From: Sphagnum compactum
Lineage: Eukaryota > Bryophyta > Sphagnopsida > Sphagnales
Assembly (NCBI GenBank): GCA_965153455.1
Contig: OZ234494.1
Location: forward strand, 21,824,001-21,888,000
Length of the DNA stretch: 64,000 nucleotides
Direction of reading: 5' to 3'
Each line of letters starts with the position of its first letter. Position 1 is the first letter of the stretch. The notes below the pieces were generated by a model. The model was not told where the DNA came from. It did not search any database and was given only the letters and a program-made list of their open reading frames with translations. A program made the translations under genes and the position numbers. Positions 15,173-27,910 of this stretch are shown here, one piece after another.

Positions 15173-16497
15173 CTAGGGTGTGGCCACTTCAATAAGAAAC
15201 TTTAGCACCTCCATAAGAACCTCCATATCTAACTCCAAAGCCAAGATGTGACGCCCAAGGCTTTGGCAAGCCCTGACTATGTTGCCTATAAGGTGAAAAA
15301 TGGTTAGACAAATTTTTTGATGCAGAGATTGTGAATGAATTTTTTGAGAAGGAACGCATACATGTGGATGTAAATAAATCCACAACAGAGGATCCTATTC
15401 TAGAATAAACATCGATCAAGGCCTGAACAGTAGAAGGATGCATTTCCTTTATGGTCTTGAAGGGTCTGCCGACCTTGGATATAGACATAGACACCCTATC
15501 TGTCCAATTATACAACACATCCTCATTCTGAACATCAATAGAGTTGTTCATCAACTCATCGGATGGTGAGAAGAAGACAAATTTCCGATTGCTTGAGGAG
15601 TTTGCGTCGGGGTCCCTAGCAAAAAGAGTTGCACAACTGAGGAGAGTCTGCATAATTAAAGACAAATTTCAATTAAAGTTGAGAAGAAGAAAAATACAAA
15701 TAGAGCTTAGTGGATTGAGATGGAACCTTGAGAGATGGGTCCTCGTTGCTCATCAGTGGCAATGAGTTCACCACAACCCACTTCATCTGTATCTGGAAGT
15801 CATAACTCTCTAGATCAAACTTGACCTCCTTCAAAACTTTGAGGTCATATGAGTGAAATAACAAGACAACCCCATTAGAGGCCAAGAAAATTTGGGCAAA
15901 ATCAAAGACTCTAGCAATGTATTCATCAACCTTCTTATTCCACGCAAGAATATCATTTGGGTTCCTGGACATGAGAGGAAGAGGGAGGTTTCCAGGAACG
16001 TTTACAAAGACATGCTAAACCTTGCCACTAGGATTCATATGCACAAAAAGAAGAAAAAAGTTAGTGCATCCAAGACAATCTACTAAAATTATGTTGTAAA
16101 GGGAAAAATAATGTAATGTAAACATACCTTGTGAATGGACTTAGAGATTATTTCATACTTTGGACACCAGGTCCAGGATGAGATTTTGGTTGCCACAATG
16201 GAATGTTAGGAGAATGGGAAGACCATGTGGTGAAAGCCAAGAGCCCTATTGGAGGTAATAACACTTGGACTTGGGCGAGATTGAAAAAACTAAAATGATC
16301 CTTGTCTAGGGCTCTAGACTCCACCAGGAGGAGGGGTGGGAAAAACAAGTGGGGTAATAGCCCCTCTTTCTTTCCTCACATTGTCAATTGTTTACAAAGT
16401 CTGGCTCAAAGGAATCTCATCAAAGGCATTGCTGGAAGGAGGTTTAGTCACTTTCTCCTTCAACTTTCCCTTACCTTTGGAGGCCATTTTTCACCTC
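15173..16497 (-). pseudogene. DNA-methyltransferase-like gene (N4/N6 family resemblance), exon 1 disrupted
   Basis: A four-exon gene or recent pseudogene on the minus strand. Exon 1 begins MASKGKGKLKEKVTKPP at 16497 and runs to a donor at 16128, but carries at least four in-frame stops. Exon 2 (start unclear, to 15727) holds MSRNPNDILAWNKKVDEY and GVVLLFHSYDLKVLK. Exons 3 (15647-15362) and 4 (15285-15173) have clean AG/GT borders and join in phase. From the Met at 15972 the spliced frame is open for 214 codons. Across the exon 3/4 junction it reads VVDLFTSTC then NIVRACQSLGRHILALELD, like the S-adenosylmethionine-binding motif of N4/N6 DNA methyltransferases (DxFxGSG, then ACxxxGRxFxGxE). The usual DPPY catalytic motif should lie before exon 2 and is not visible. 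The enzyme assignment is inference; catalytic activity seems unlikely. Confidence 0.5.
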
Positions 16498-18560
16498 CCA
16501 CCCTCAACTTGTGTTTTTGCAGAGCTTGCCAGAATTTCCATGAAAGAGGGCTTGATATTCTCCCTCAAGGGAATCTCCAGGGTGGGGGTGCTGTCTTTTG
16601 GACAATTGAGGTACCAACCACATTAAAGAAGCTTGGAAAAAACAAGTCTCCCATATCGCCAACCTCCACTGCTATATATATGAGGAGAGAGTTCAACAAA
16701 TGTATACTTAATGATTATCGATTCAAATTAATTTTCTATGTGTTAGGAAAATTCATTATTCGATGTGTCTATTGGGTCTTATGCCAATCATTAAATGGAT
16801 TATGTAATAGCTATTGACAGTTTGTTATTGTCCTTACTTATAACAAATTTTTTCCCCTGCTACAATTCTGACAATTCAATATTATTTTGTTACCATTTAA
16901 CTACATTATAGACAATTGGTAGTGGATGTTTTGGACAATAAAAATGAAATTCCAAAAATCAATCAACGACATTTCCATCTAACTCATCAAGATAATAGTT
17001 GTGAATAATTATTGCTTATCAAATTACACTTTTAAGATGATCAAATGTTTTTAACTACTAACCTGAATTTTTTTTCTAAAAATGTTTAACAAATTTTTAT
17101 ACATGAGACCTTATTTGTTTCATGTTTACAATAACCCCTAAAAATTTATGAACATACTCCTAAGTATTTGTGAAATCTTAATTGGTCATAATAAGTCGTT
17201 CTTGTTTTTTTCTTGTATCCATCACTGTAATACATATGTCTTTAGTGGCATCTTGTATCCATATGCTATTATTTCATTTTTGCTCTTGTTATAAATATTG
17301 GTGCAACTAACCCATTTACCAAAAAAAATTTGTTTCTTTTTTAAATTAAAGGTAATATTTAGTAATTTCTTTTTTATATAACCATGGGTTTGAAAATTGG
17401 AGTGCAATTGTAAGATGGATACATATTGTAAAATTCAAATATTTTCACATATAGCATAAAAATTTGAATTTAATCCTTCCTAGGCTTACCCTTCTTTCCT
17501 ATCCAAATCATGTTACATCATGCCCATGTTTGTTGCCTTTATTTCTTCAAATGCCTTGCAATAATTTTACATCATAAATAATTTTCTTGACCGTTGAACC
17601 CATTTCATTCTTTTAAAATGTCGATTTTGATTTAAGTGTCCTCCTTTAAATTTTGTTTCATGTAGAGAATTATTTGGTCTCCCTTGACTAATAGTTCCTA
17701 TTGAACTTTTAAAATATTTGTTCTTTTTTATAGAAGTTCCATTAAAACTATATCCATATTTTGTCCCTACTCTTATAATCTTGGATGTGCCCCTCATTCT
17801 CCTTTATTTTCAGATTGACTTCAATGTACCCCTCTTTGTTTCTTGAAATCTTTTACAAAACAATGAGGCTAGAAAATACATCAATCGTTAATCTTATTCT
17901 TGGAGGTTCTCGCTATCATCGAACATACTTTATCTTATTTGATGGATTGGAGTGGGCTAATGTGAGCCATACCAACACAACCATGTGCAGTAGTCTCAAT
18001 TTTTAAGAATTGCATCACGGTATTCAAGTGTGGTAAGGCTATTAGGAGTTTTTAACAACTTCATGTTAGAATAAGGAATGATAAGTGTGCATGGTTGCAT
18101 GGGGGGTTGTTTTTTTTCCTCAAAATTTGATATTAGATGAATGAGGTGTAGGGTTAATTATTTTCTTCAACAAAAGTTGGTAATCATAGTTTTAGAACCT
18201 CAGTTGTGTGGTTAGGGGTGAGAAATCTCTAGAAGGTTGGGGTTAGAAACAAACGCCAAATTCATAATGTTCAGCAAAACATGGGTCTTGTTATGGTATT
18301 TAGTGGGTAGTCATGTAAGCGAGGAGGTTTGAGATTCGTGAAGCAGTTGTCAATGAAAGGTCCAATGGAGATAGAACAATCTTCAAGCCTTATAAACATA
18401 AGATTAATTCAAGATAACTTAACAATTAAATAAATAGTGTGATAGGGTGGCAATGGCAACATGAGTTTCATAATGAATGAAACATTTATTCAGATTATGG
18501 ATAAGCTCAACGAGGAGCAGCAATCACATGTTGAGCCTTGGGCTTTGCCATAATGATAGT
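16498..18560. other. AT-rich spacer, no gene recognised
   Basis: Stretch between two gene fragments. It contains only short ORFs without motifs. The first 300 bases upstream of 16497 would be the promoter/5' side of the methyltransferase-like gene, but I see no convincing TATA box there. Confidence 0.5.
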
Positions 18561-18982
18561 TCATAACTGCAGGAAATCTAGGATGTGTCGAATGGTGCAA
18601 ATTAAGTAGTCCGCCTTGCTATTAAAAGGTAGTCGACGAATCGGACCGCGCAACCAACAATGATGTCCAACGTCGGAAATTGAAGACCATGCAAAGATAG
18701 AGGTGCCTTCAGTTTCGTAACAACCTTCACAAACGGTTTCAGGTTCGTCACTAGAAGTGGGGTCGACTTGCAACAAAATCATCAGGGTGCGAAAGTTTGG
18801 AGAAATGTGATGATACCAAGCTTGAGGGGGTTCAACTTCAAGATGAGCGCGTACCTCTCGAGGTTCGCGATCTTCATCACGAGGATGGTAGTCAATGTCA
18901 AATCTAGAAATGACTTTGGAGGCGATTCTTCATTCATTTGTACAGCTTGAGGCCTGTAAAACCTGACCATATGCGACACCAT
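18561..18982 (-). pseudogene. Unidentified gene fragment with Cys/His-rich motif, frameshifted
   Basis: Two overlapping minus-strand frames read as one protein broken by a frameshift at about 18782. The first (from 18982) contains MVRFYRPQAVQMNEE. The second (from 18782) contains LLQVDPTSSDEPETVCEGC and then ISDVGHHCWLRGP. The spacing CxxC ... HHC suggests a zinc-binding site, although that is inference. The flow of sense sequence across the shift, and GC content above the surroundings, argue that it was once coding. I do not recognise the family by name. It could be part of the same kind of plant repeat-borne gene as the methyltransferase-like copy 2 kb away, but no shared sequence was seen. 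Confidence 0.4.
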
Positions 18983-19189
18983 AATTTAAAGGAAAGGAAA
19001 AAAAAACTTCAATCAAAATCAAATCGATAATGAATGTGTGGAGTACTTGTTACATTGAAATGCGTGGTTGTAATTTATAGGTCAAGGAAAAGGAAGGAAA
19101 TGCGTAAGTAACAGCCTAGAACCATGGTAAAGTAAAACCTTAAGATCAATGGAAAAAATGAAGGTTTAAGTAAAATTTGTTGAGGGAAA

Positions 19190-19300
19190 GTGGGAAGAGG
19201 TGAAATGGTGCTTCTCCTTCTCCTTCCATTGGCCACCAAGCATTGGAACCTTTCAAGGGCCGCCAAGCATTGGAACCTTCCATCGGCCACCGAGTTGGGA
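19190..19300 (-). repeat. Short tandem repeat encoding WKVPMLGG-like units
   Basis: On the plus strand the phrase ggccaccaagcattggaacc recurs with small changes about every 33 bases (a ggccgcc version, then the start of another ggccacc). Read on the minus strand the units give WKVPMLGG-type peptides. It lies just upstream of the frameshifted fragment at 18561-18982 and may be the low-complexity N-terminal part of that gene. Confidence 0.5.
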
Positions 19301-19555
19301 TCTTCCTTCACCTCCTTCCTTGACTTTCTCTTTAAAGGGCGGATTCGGATCATTAGGGGCTTTCTTTTTCGAACATAATTTTCAATTTGAATATTGAGAA
19401 TTCTTGTTCCCACAACCTTCTTGGGGAGGAGAAGAATGACTAGTCTTGGTAGATGGTGGAAAGAGGGAAAATAGATTGGATGTTTGTAGTACTTTTAAAA
19501 GAATGGAAGTGAGTAGGGAGAACATTGGGAGCTTGAAATCTTAAAGAAATTTCAC

Positions 19556-20115
19556 AAACCCTCTTGAGTTTGGTAGCACAACTTCTTACTGGTTTGGGTG
19601 TAGAGCTTCGCATTTGGTAGGCAAGTGCACCTTGTAGCTAGCTTTCTAATGAACTAAGGCAAGCTAGATTTGAATAATGTATGTGATGGGAATAATATCT
19701 TAAATGATCATAGGTCTACTGCCAAGTTGAACTTCCTACCTTTGTGAAACCCTCTTGGGTTTTGTAGCACAACTTTTTACTGATTTAGGTGTAGAGTTTG
19801 GAATTTGGTAAGCAGATGCGCCTTGTAGTTAGCTTTTTAATGAGCTAAGGCAAACCAAATTTGAATAACATATTTGATGGGAACAATATTTTGAGTGATC
19901 AAAGGTCTACTGCCAAGTTGAACTTCCTACTTTCGTGAAACCCTCTCAGGTTTGGTAACATAACTTTTTACTAATTTGGGTGAAGAGATTGGAATTTGAT
20001 AGGCAGATGCGCCTTGTAGTTAATTTTTTAATGAACTAAGGCAAGCTAGATTTGGACGACGTATGTGATAGGAACAATTTTTGAAGTGATTGCAAGTTTG
20101 TTGGCAAGTTGAGCA
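19556..20115. repeat. 191-bp tandem repeat, three copies
   Basis: Three head-to-tail copies of a unit of about 191 bases. Each begins with aaaccctct and contains a segment on the theme gcgccttgtagttagctttttaatga, followed by ctgccaagttgaacttcctac. Copy starts are at about 19556, 19747 and 19938; the last copy degrades after about 20110. Divergence between copies is visible but modest. No ORF spans the array. Confidence 0.85.
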
Positions 20116-22280
20116 TGGTGTCAAATCCTTAAAAGTTGGTTTCAGTGGGTGACAAATTAACATAGAATTCTAGGATTTGGGGTGCTTGAATTTTAAAAAT
20201 ATACCTAGTAATTCCAGATCATAAATGTTGCATAGGAGGCAATTTATTTGGTTTTAACTACAAATGCAACTTAACATCTAAAGATACACTTTGTATCTTC
20301 CTTCACCAGTAGCATATGTACCTCCGAGAATAATCACCTCATAGAACCGGGAGTAGAGGGATAGAAAGTCGCTTCACAGCTAAACATATAAAAAATAAAT
20401 TATTATAACATTTTTGGATTGTACTCATAACAACAATAACTATTTATTCTCATTCAACTATCTTAGAATTCACTTTACCTAGATATTTCCATATTTATAT
20501 GTATGAACATTTGTTCTCGAAATTCTATCATGGCTTGTTCGACTGCTACACAATTACATAACAACTTCCGATAAAATCATTAATGTATTTGGAAGGTGGA
20601 TTGATTTTGGTAATCAAGCTTTCAAAATGTTCCCTAAGGCAAATACTATAAGGTTTTAAGATCCCAAGGGTGGAAGACATAACCCAATTAGATCTCTAAA
20701 AGTGAGGGATTATTTCATACGAGAGAAAATTATTTCATAAGGCATTAATTACTTCAGTTGTTACGTAGTGTAAGTCCTTGCTATCAAAATATTACTATGT
20801 AGATGTTCGGCTTTGGCTTCAGTGCTCACACAATGACAATAGGGACTTACCATTTACATAACATTGTACTTTTAAAAGTTCTAGTTTGTAATACTCACAC
20901 TGACATCTTATTGGGTCTTGTGCACTAACCTACCTTTTTCATTTAACATAATTAGTTAAATGTGCATTTATGAGTTGTTTTGTTCCAACCTATCCATCAG
21001 TCTTATCTATCGATCGTCAATAATTTATTTATTTTTGTTTTGCTGAAACTATTCACAATACAAGGGTCATTACACTTATAAACTTTACATTGTGACAAAA
21101 CATCCTTATATTTTTTTAAACCTCGCATCGCTATGCACTATTAGTGACTTCATATCATGTAGATGAAAATACATATGTCGATGGATAGGGGGAAAATGAG
21201 ATAACAATAAAATGAGGTAGTTATTAAAAAAGGTAAGAAATAGTCGTTAAAAAAGTTACAAAGAAAAGGAAGTAGTTATTAAGAAAGAAATTTTATAGTT
21301 AAGCTTGAAAATGAAGCAATTATTTCTAGAATTGTTTTTGGAATGGTCTATGGATGACCTTATGAAGGACTCCAAAAACTCCCACATATAGTAGTTTTTA
21401 TTAATCATCACTGGAATTTACTTTTTCACCTTCTTCCCTGATGCTTATTTCTTCCTTCAACATTCTTCGACACGTTCAATGTTCGTGGTGGTGAACTGAA
21501 TTATGATTGTGTAGTTTAAGAAATTCCATTGCCATCTTTTTAGTTTTGTACTCTTCTCCTTTTCTATTTAACAATTTGTAGTCTATGATAAAAAATGGCA
21601 ACATTTTATGTTGCAAGCAAAGTTTCTTACGATCTTAGTTGATGATTTTAGGAATGCAAAAGTCATCGAATTTTTTTGTTATATATGTTTGGTTTTTAAT
21701 GTGGTTATATTCATGTCTCTAGAGATGATGCTTACGATGACAATAGTATTGTCAAAATTCAATATACCAGGAGTCTGTTTTAAATCCTAATGAGGTCCAT
21801 TGGGATGTCAAGGCAAAGAAGTATAGGATTGTTGTCGACAACTTGATATAATGTCTCAAGACACAATCCTCACCCCATGGACAATTGCATCTAAGGTGAA
21901 TGTGGTTCCCAAGGTTTTCATTGTGAAGTAAGAAGCACCGGACAAGGAGGATACCCCAGTTTCATCTTCACATTTCCCTTCATCAACCTTTATTGATTTC
22001 AACGACTCTTCTGATGAGGATGTCTCCATGCATGTGAGTTTTGACATGAATGTTTTTCGCTCATTTTCGGCCCCAATTTTGAATGTGTACCCTTTTGAAG
22101 ATGTGTTTTCAAAATTAGGTTTAGGGTTGGAGTTTCCAAACCATAATAAACTATTTGAAAGCAATGTTTATTGCACCACATTCATCAAATGAGTTGAGGT
22201 CACTAGACTATAATAAGATCAAAGTCCGATATGTTTCCTTTCTGCCCATCACATTCAACAACGACAATCATCTTTGAACT
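20116..22280. other. AT-rich spacer leading into a transposase relic
   Basis: No recognised gene up to about 21.84 kb. From about 21,840 the plus strand becomes richer in G and C and probably belongs to the 5' part of the transposase relic that starts clearly near 22.29 kb, but I cannot assign domains there. Confidence 0.4.
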
Positions 22281-22289
22281 ATCACCCAT

Positions 22290-23452
22290 CCATCTTCTAA
22301 CTGGCCATTCTGGACAAATGCAAGGCATGGACCGCAAGTACCTAGTTGGTGCAAGGTGAAAACCTCCAACATAAAAAAAAAAATTGGTTTAGGGTTTAGA
22401 AGCACCAAGTGTTTGGGCCACTTGCGTTGTGATAATGATTCTTGCGAACATTTTCTTTACTTTGTTGTTTGAAACGAAGTAAATTGGACGGTGATTCTGC
22501 CCAAATTCCCTTAGCTGGCCAATTTCCACCAAGACCTCCTATCTATATAGTTATGTGTAGGTTTCATGTTACAAGTCCTTTATGTGTAAATACAAGCCCC
22601 TATCGGATGTACTATGTATCCATAAACTTCAATCCCTTTTAAGAGCTGCGATTCACCTTGGCATGCATGAGCACCATGTTGCAAAAGGTATGTGCAAAAA
22701 ATCTTTGGAAGAAATCAAGGTTTTGGTAGAAGGTCAAGTTTCTCGTACCCCTAACGCCAAAATCTCTGCAATTGCCTTGAATGCAAGTAAATCCTTCTTG
22801 GCACATCATTTGTTCAATGAGAATGGCGATGGATTGGTGGAAATTCTTCACGATGAGAAATTTGACAAGGGGATGGACGAGTTCTAGCCCTTGTGTTCTC
22901 CCAACATTCAGAACCTCATTGCATCCTTTAAGCATAATGCTAGTATTAGAGGCCCCATGGATAGCATACTTCTCCTTAAGTTGAAAAGTCCTAATGATTA
23001 CATCCAATATAGTTATTTCTTTAAACAAATGGTTGGGCAAAAGGTGTTTTTGTTTAAAATGTCGCTCTATGGGCTAGTAAGTGGGGTTGATTTGGTGAGG
23101 CGCATGTAACCTGGTGGCGATTTGCAAAATTGTTGGTTGATGTTTGATCATGTCAAGCGTGTTTAGGAATGGACCACCATGGCTTGTCGTGTTTATGACC
23201 CGGTGTACTACAAAGTGCTCACCATTGCAATTTACGACATGCAATTTAAATCCACAGAAGCTCAATGTGTCATGTGAACAAAATTGAACCACATGATGCT
23301 CATGTTTGGTCTTGTAAACCCCAATTTCAAAGGGTTCATGGCGGATAGTGCACAAGCTAATTGGAATGTTGTTCGTTTCATGTACGGTCCTGGAAATGTT
23401 TGTTTGAACCCCAAAAAATTCAAGCTTTGCAATAACACCTCATTTTTATAAA
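22290..23452 (+). pseudogene. Decayed MULE/FAR1-like transposase
   Basis: A plus-strand coding relic in several frames. In order it shows a Cys/His block near 22410-22450 (CLGHLRCDNDSCEHF), then HEHHVAKGMC and EGQVSRTPNAKISAIALNAS in the 101-codon frame ending at 22887. Next come SPNIQNLIASFKHN near 22895, GQKVFLFKMSLYGLVSGVDL near 23037-23100, TTMACRVYDPVYYKVLTIA near 23172-23230 and NPNFKGFMADSAQANWNVVR near 23317-23376. The last block resembles the catalytic-core segment of plant transposases related to Mutator/FAR1, as I remember them. At least five stops or frameshifts interrupt it. The 3' part of the family is missing after 23452. No terminal inverted repeats were found by eye. Confidence 0.6.
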
Positions 23453-24159
23453 TTTTAAAAAAGGCAAGGTTAACCTCCAACATAAAAAACCATGGTTTTA
23501 ATAGCTCATATGCAAAAGCACAGTTTTTTTTAAATTATTTCGTTGAAGACCTTACATTTTGGCAAGCTACCATCCTCTTGTTCATGTGGTCATTCTTTGT
23601 ATGTTGTTGCAAGGTTTATGATTTTTTCCAAACCTTAATTGGTGGATAGCTTAAAGGATCCTTGAAGCATAATGAACCTAAGCCTCCAAAAGCATAAATT
23701 AAAGACCTTTTTTTCCTTAAAAAAAAAACCCTTATTTTTCTTCCATAAACTCCAAATCTTGTATTGCCTTATGCCTCAAAACTATGAGCAACTTTTTTAA
23801 TGCCAAAATAATCTATTTGCTCTTCTAATGGATGCATTTGTGGTTGAACATAGTCTCAAAAAATTGCCTATGGACCTTTCCATGACATGATGTTTCCATT
23901 GACTAAATTCAAGTTAGCATGAAGTTGTGGATGAATCCATGGAATGGTATCCCCTAAACATTGTGAAATATCATGTTTCCTGTTGTTGCATAATTGCACC
24001 CCAACAACTTTTGAGGTGGTTTCTTAAACAACATTTGTAATTTGAAATCAATTATCCAAAATGTTGTTTGCTAAATGAAGAGGAAAATTTACATTTTGGT
24101 TGACAATAGAACCATGTAATAATGCAAGTACGGCATCTTGTTTGAACTTGAAAAAATAT

Positions 24160-24900
24160 GTACAAGTTTGCAATTCATTTTCGGCAACTTGGGTTTGATC
24201 TTGAAAGGTTAATTGGGTTTACATTTGGACTTGATTATGTGTTTACAAGTTTGCAATTAATTTGGCAACTTGGTTTTGATCTTGAAAGGCTAATTGAGTT
24301 TATATTTCGACTCAAATATGTGTCTACAAGCCTACAATTCAATTAGCAACTTGGTTTTATTCTTGAAACCTTAATTGAAGAAAGATTTCATGCAACTTGC
24401 ATTTGTGTTTACAAGTTTGTAGCTCATTGGCAACTTGGTTTTAATCTTGAGAGGCTAATTAGGTTTATATTTAAACTTTCATATGTGTCTATAAGTCCAC
24501 AACTCATTTGGTAATTTGGTTTTGATCTTGAAACCTTCATTGGGTTAAAATTTCAATTTGAATATGTGTTTATAGGTCTACAACTCATTTGGCAACTTGG
24601 TTTTGATCCTAAAACCCTAATTGGGGAGAGATTTCAATTGAATATGTGTGTACAAGATAGCAATTCATTTGGCATCTTGATTGAGAAAGATAAATTGAAT
24701 TTAAATTTCAAGTTGAATATGTGTTTATAAGTTTGTAATTCGTTTGGCATCTTGATTATAATGTAAAAATTCTTATTGGGTTTAGATTTCATTTTGACTA
24801 TGTTCTATAAACCTTAATTGAGTCATTATTTCTTCAAATATAAGTTTGTAGGGATTGCAAATCATGATTTGGAAACTTGATTTGAACTTCAAACCATGTT
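24160..24900. repeat. About 80-bp degenerate tandem repeat, eight or nine units
   Basis: The phrase ggcaacttggttttgatctt, with mutations, recurs at roughly 24184, 24262, 24346, 24429, 24510, 24590, 24670, 24747 and 24870. Between them are recurring segments of the type aatatgtgtttacaagtttg. Units are well diverged, so the array is old. No protein is encoded. Confidence 0.8.
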
Positions 24901-27500
24901 GGGTAGGTCTACATCCCTTTTGGGGGGGTCCTAGATGGGCTTTTTTGGTTGCATGGAAATCTAGTAAACAAAATGCATGAAATCCAAATAGGATGGTTCT
25001 AGTGACACAATTTTTCCAGAATTGATTTCATAGAAAAAGATTCTAATGACAATTTTCAAATGATTGAATGTGTTTAGGTTTAAGTGTTAGTGTTGCACAT
25101 GTTTTTTTTAAACAACCACCTTTCAAGAACTTAGGCAATTTCATGGCAAAGACTCAAAAATTTGAATCCATTGCCTTGATAAGGCAAAACAACCTTGTAA
25201 GAAAAAAATGTGTCAACAAATTATAGAATCCATGCAATTCAACACACTAACAACATCCTATACAATGTTCATTTTGCCATTTAACATTGGCAAGAAATAG
25301 GTGATCCAATTAATTCCAAATGCAATGTGGAAATTCATATACCAAGATTACCTAAAGGCATATTTTGAGGAATAGTGGGTCCCTTGTGAACACATATCCT
25401 ATGTATTGTAACATGTCGTGTTTTGTGAGGAGTTTGAAAATTTCGTTCATTTTTTTATTTGGAGTTGTGATGAAATTCAACACTTGTTGACTTATGTTAT
25501 AACTTCTAAGGATTGATTATTGATCCAAGGTGACATCAAAAGTTTTAAGAAATAACATGTGGAGGTGTAGTACTTGTGTTACGTAAGGATAAAACATATA
25601 CCATGTAAATGATTTGACCTAGTAAATTTTTGGATTAATATTTATGTATAGGTTTGGTTGGCATAAATTGTGTTTGAGATATGAATATAGATGGATGGCA
25701 ATATGGATTTTAATTGAAATTTTGGAAATCAAATATAATATGTTAGTTCAATGTTGATGAAAATATGGTCAAAATATTGTGTGTAATAAATGTAATCCCT
25801 TTGACCTTGGTAAATACAAAGGGAACGTATACACTTTAAGGTGGCTCATTTTTGGCAAATGCTCCATTCCCTAAAAGTCCATACAATAGTGTTAAAATGG
25901 TAGTTTATTTTGATATCATTAATTTAGTGGAGAATTACATGGTGGTTAATGAACTAAAAAGCCCGTATGAAAAACAGCCACTCTAATTACTTTTTTAATG
26001 TACATGTTAAGAAAATAAAAATTGAAATCCACCCAAAAATGATTATGATATGAACTTATGAAAATATGGTTCATTTTAAGCCATTCAAAAGTCCATAACG
26101 TTTTTTTGGTTTCATTTTTTCTAGCAATTTTTTTTGACATATGTTCTTTTATTTTAAAATATCATATACTGAGTCACTATAATATATCCCAAATAAAATT
26201 CATACACAAAAATGCATGTATATATAGAGGCACGAATAATAAACCAGTCCATATTTTTCAACTTCAAAAGTCAATTACTATATATTTGGTGTATAAATAT
26301 TGTAATTTTTTTATAAGATGTATTCTTTGTCAAGTTGGCAATCTAAATATAGCCAAAAATTTGAAAAATTATTGTTTTAATGCCATGTTAATAGCACGTA
26401 AATGCATGTCACTCTACAAAAAACTAAACTGCAACACAAAAAGTGAGCCACCCTACCTTGCAACCGCCATGTTGCAAGTTTGTTCAAAGGTATATTCAAT
26501 TAGCTAATAATGCAAAAAGATCTAATCACATGATTGAAGAAACAATGTACCAAGCCACATTCATCATATATATAAGAACATGAGATACTAACTTATAATA
26601 GTAAAAAAAGTGGAGGAATGAAACCTTAAAGGATGGCATGTTGCAAAGAGATGGAATAAAATGACATTGTGGCAAAATGCCATGACAAGTCAAAGGAATC
26701 ATCTTACAACATGGATGAAATATTGATTTGACATGACAATAAAAATCTCATTAATTAGTAATAATATTTTGTTTACGTGGCAAGAATACCCTAAAAAATA
26801 TTCTCTTTTGCTCACAAAGTCATATTCACATTCATGTGCTCACATCATAGTTGAGTTAATGTAATAAGGGCACTCATTGAATTGTTATTTTAAGTTTCAT
26901 CAAATATGTATGTAATGTGTACATATACATATTTGTGTGTCCCCTTTTGGTTACAAAATAATACAATACAAGTGTACATGTATTTACACAATAGTCATTG
27001 ACAAGTGACTTTTACATTCAATTGTAGCCCTTAACAAAAAATAAATAGGGTAGACCGGCCGGTGACTGAACACTTAAGGGTTCAAACTTTAGGGGTTTAA
27101 TAACTAACCTTTTTTCTCATGGTCTTCAAGAAGATTAGTTGCCCCTTGAACTAAAGCATTAGTAGCCTTGACATAAGTTAATTCTGAGTTAGAATGAAAA
27201 AGTTATGACCCCCTAAAGTTAGGGGGGTTTTGTTTGAAAAAACTTGGATAGAACATAGAAGGCCTTTATTTTCATGCATTTAGCCTTATGAACAAACACT
27301 TAAAAACTTAAAAACTTACCTCCTGTAAACATGAAAATATATTTTTAATTAAGTTTTGACTATTTTTTTATTACCGTTCATATTTTTCAAAAAGTGTAAT
27401 TTTTTGTGATATCTCAAGTATAAGATCAATGCCATCCATGTGTTTCTCTATTTTTTGTGTATGTTTTTGTGTGCATGTGTGTCTATCTATGTTAGAAGTC
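24901..27500. other. AT-rich intergenic DNA
   Basis: No gene recognised. The longest open frame, 149 codons at 26058-26507 (+), has the Phe/Ile/Tyr/Lys-rich composition expected of chance ORFs in AT-rich DNA. Confidence 0.5.
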
Positions 27501-27729
27501 GTCGTCACTCTAGAATTTAGCTCCAGACCTTGGTTCTTCTTAGTGCCAATACTCCAAAACTTGGAGCTCGGAGTTCGACTTTCCAAAGTTCGATGAGCTT
27601 ACCTTTGAAGTTGCTAGGTTTGACCAGACTTCTTTCAACTCCTATGCTTTCACGTTTCGACACCATTGTGACCTTGATTTTCGTAACTCTTAGCACCATC
27701 GTCACCTCAATTCAAGTGGCTCCCTGGTT

Positions 27730-27910
27730 CATCGCTCTAGAGCTTGGCTCCAAAGGTTGAAGGTTAGTTCCAAAGGTTAGAACTTTAATGTAAACAACTA
27801 AGCTCCAAAACTTGGAATTCTAATGCACACAACTAAGCTCTAGAATGATGAACTTTGATGCAAGAGACGCCATGCTCTAGAGCTTGGATCTTTGATGCAG
27901 ATGGTGCCAT
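27730..27910. repeat. Imperfect roughly 45-50-bp repeats
   Basis: The phrases gctctagagcttggatc / gctccaaaacttggaattc and aactttgatgcaa recur several times with changes. The segment is richer in G and C than its flanks. The units are too diverged for a firm period by eye. Confidence 0.45.

Noticed and set aside
16302-16817. 171-codon plus ORF
   Set aside because: It is antisense to exon 1 of the methyltransferase-like gene, whose minus-strand reading makes better sense with its splice sites.
26058-26507. 149-codon plus ORF
   Set aside because: Composition is that of chance translation of AT-rich DNA, with no motif, intron or promoter signal.
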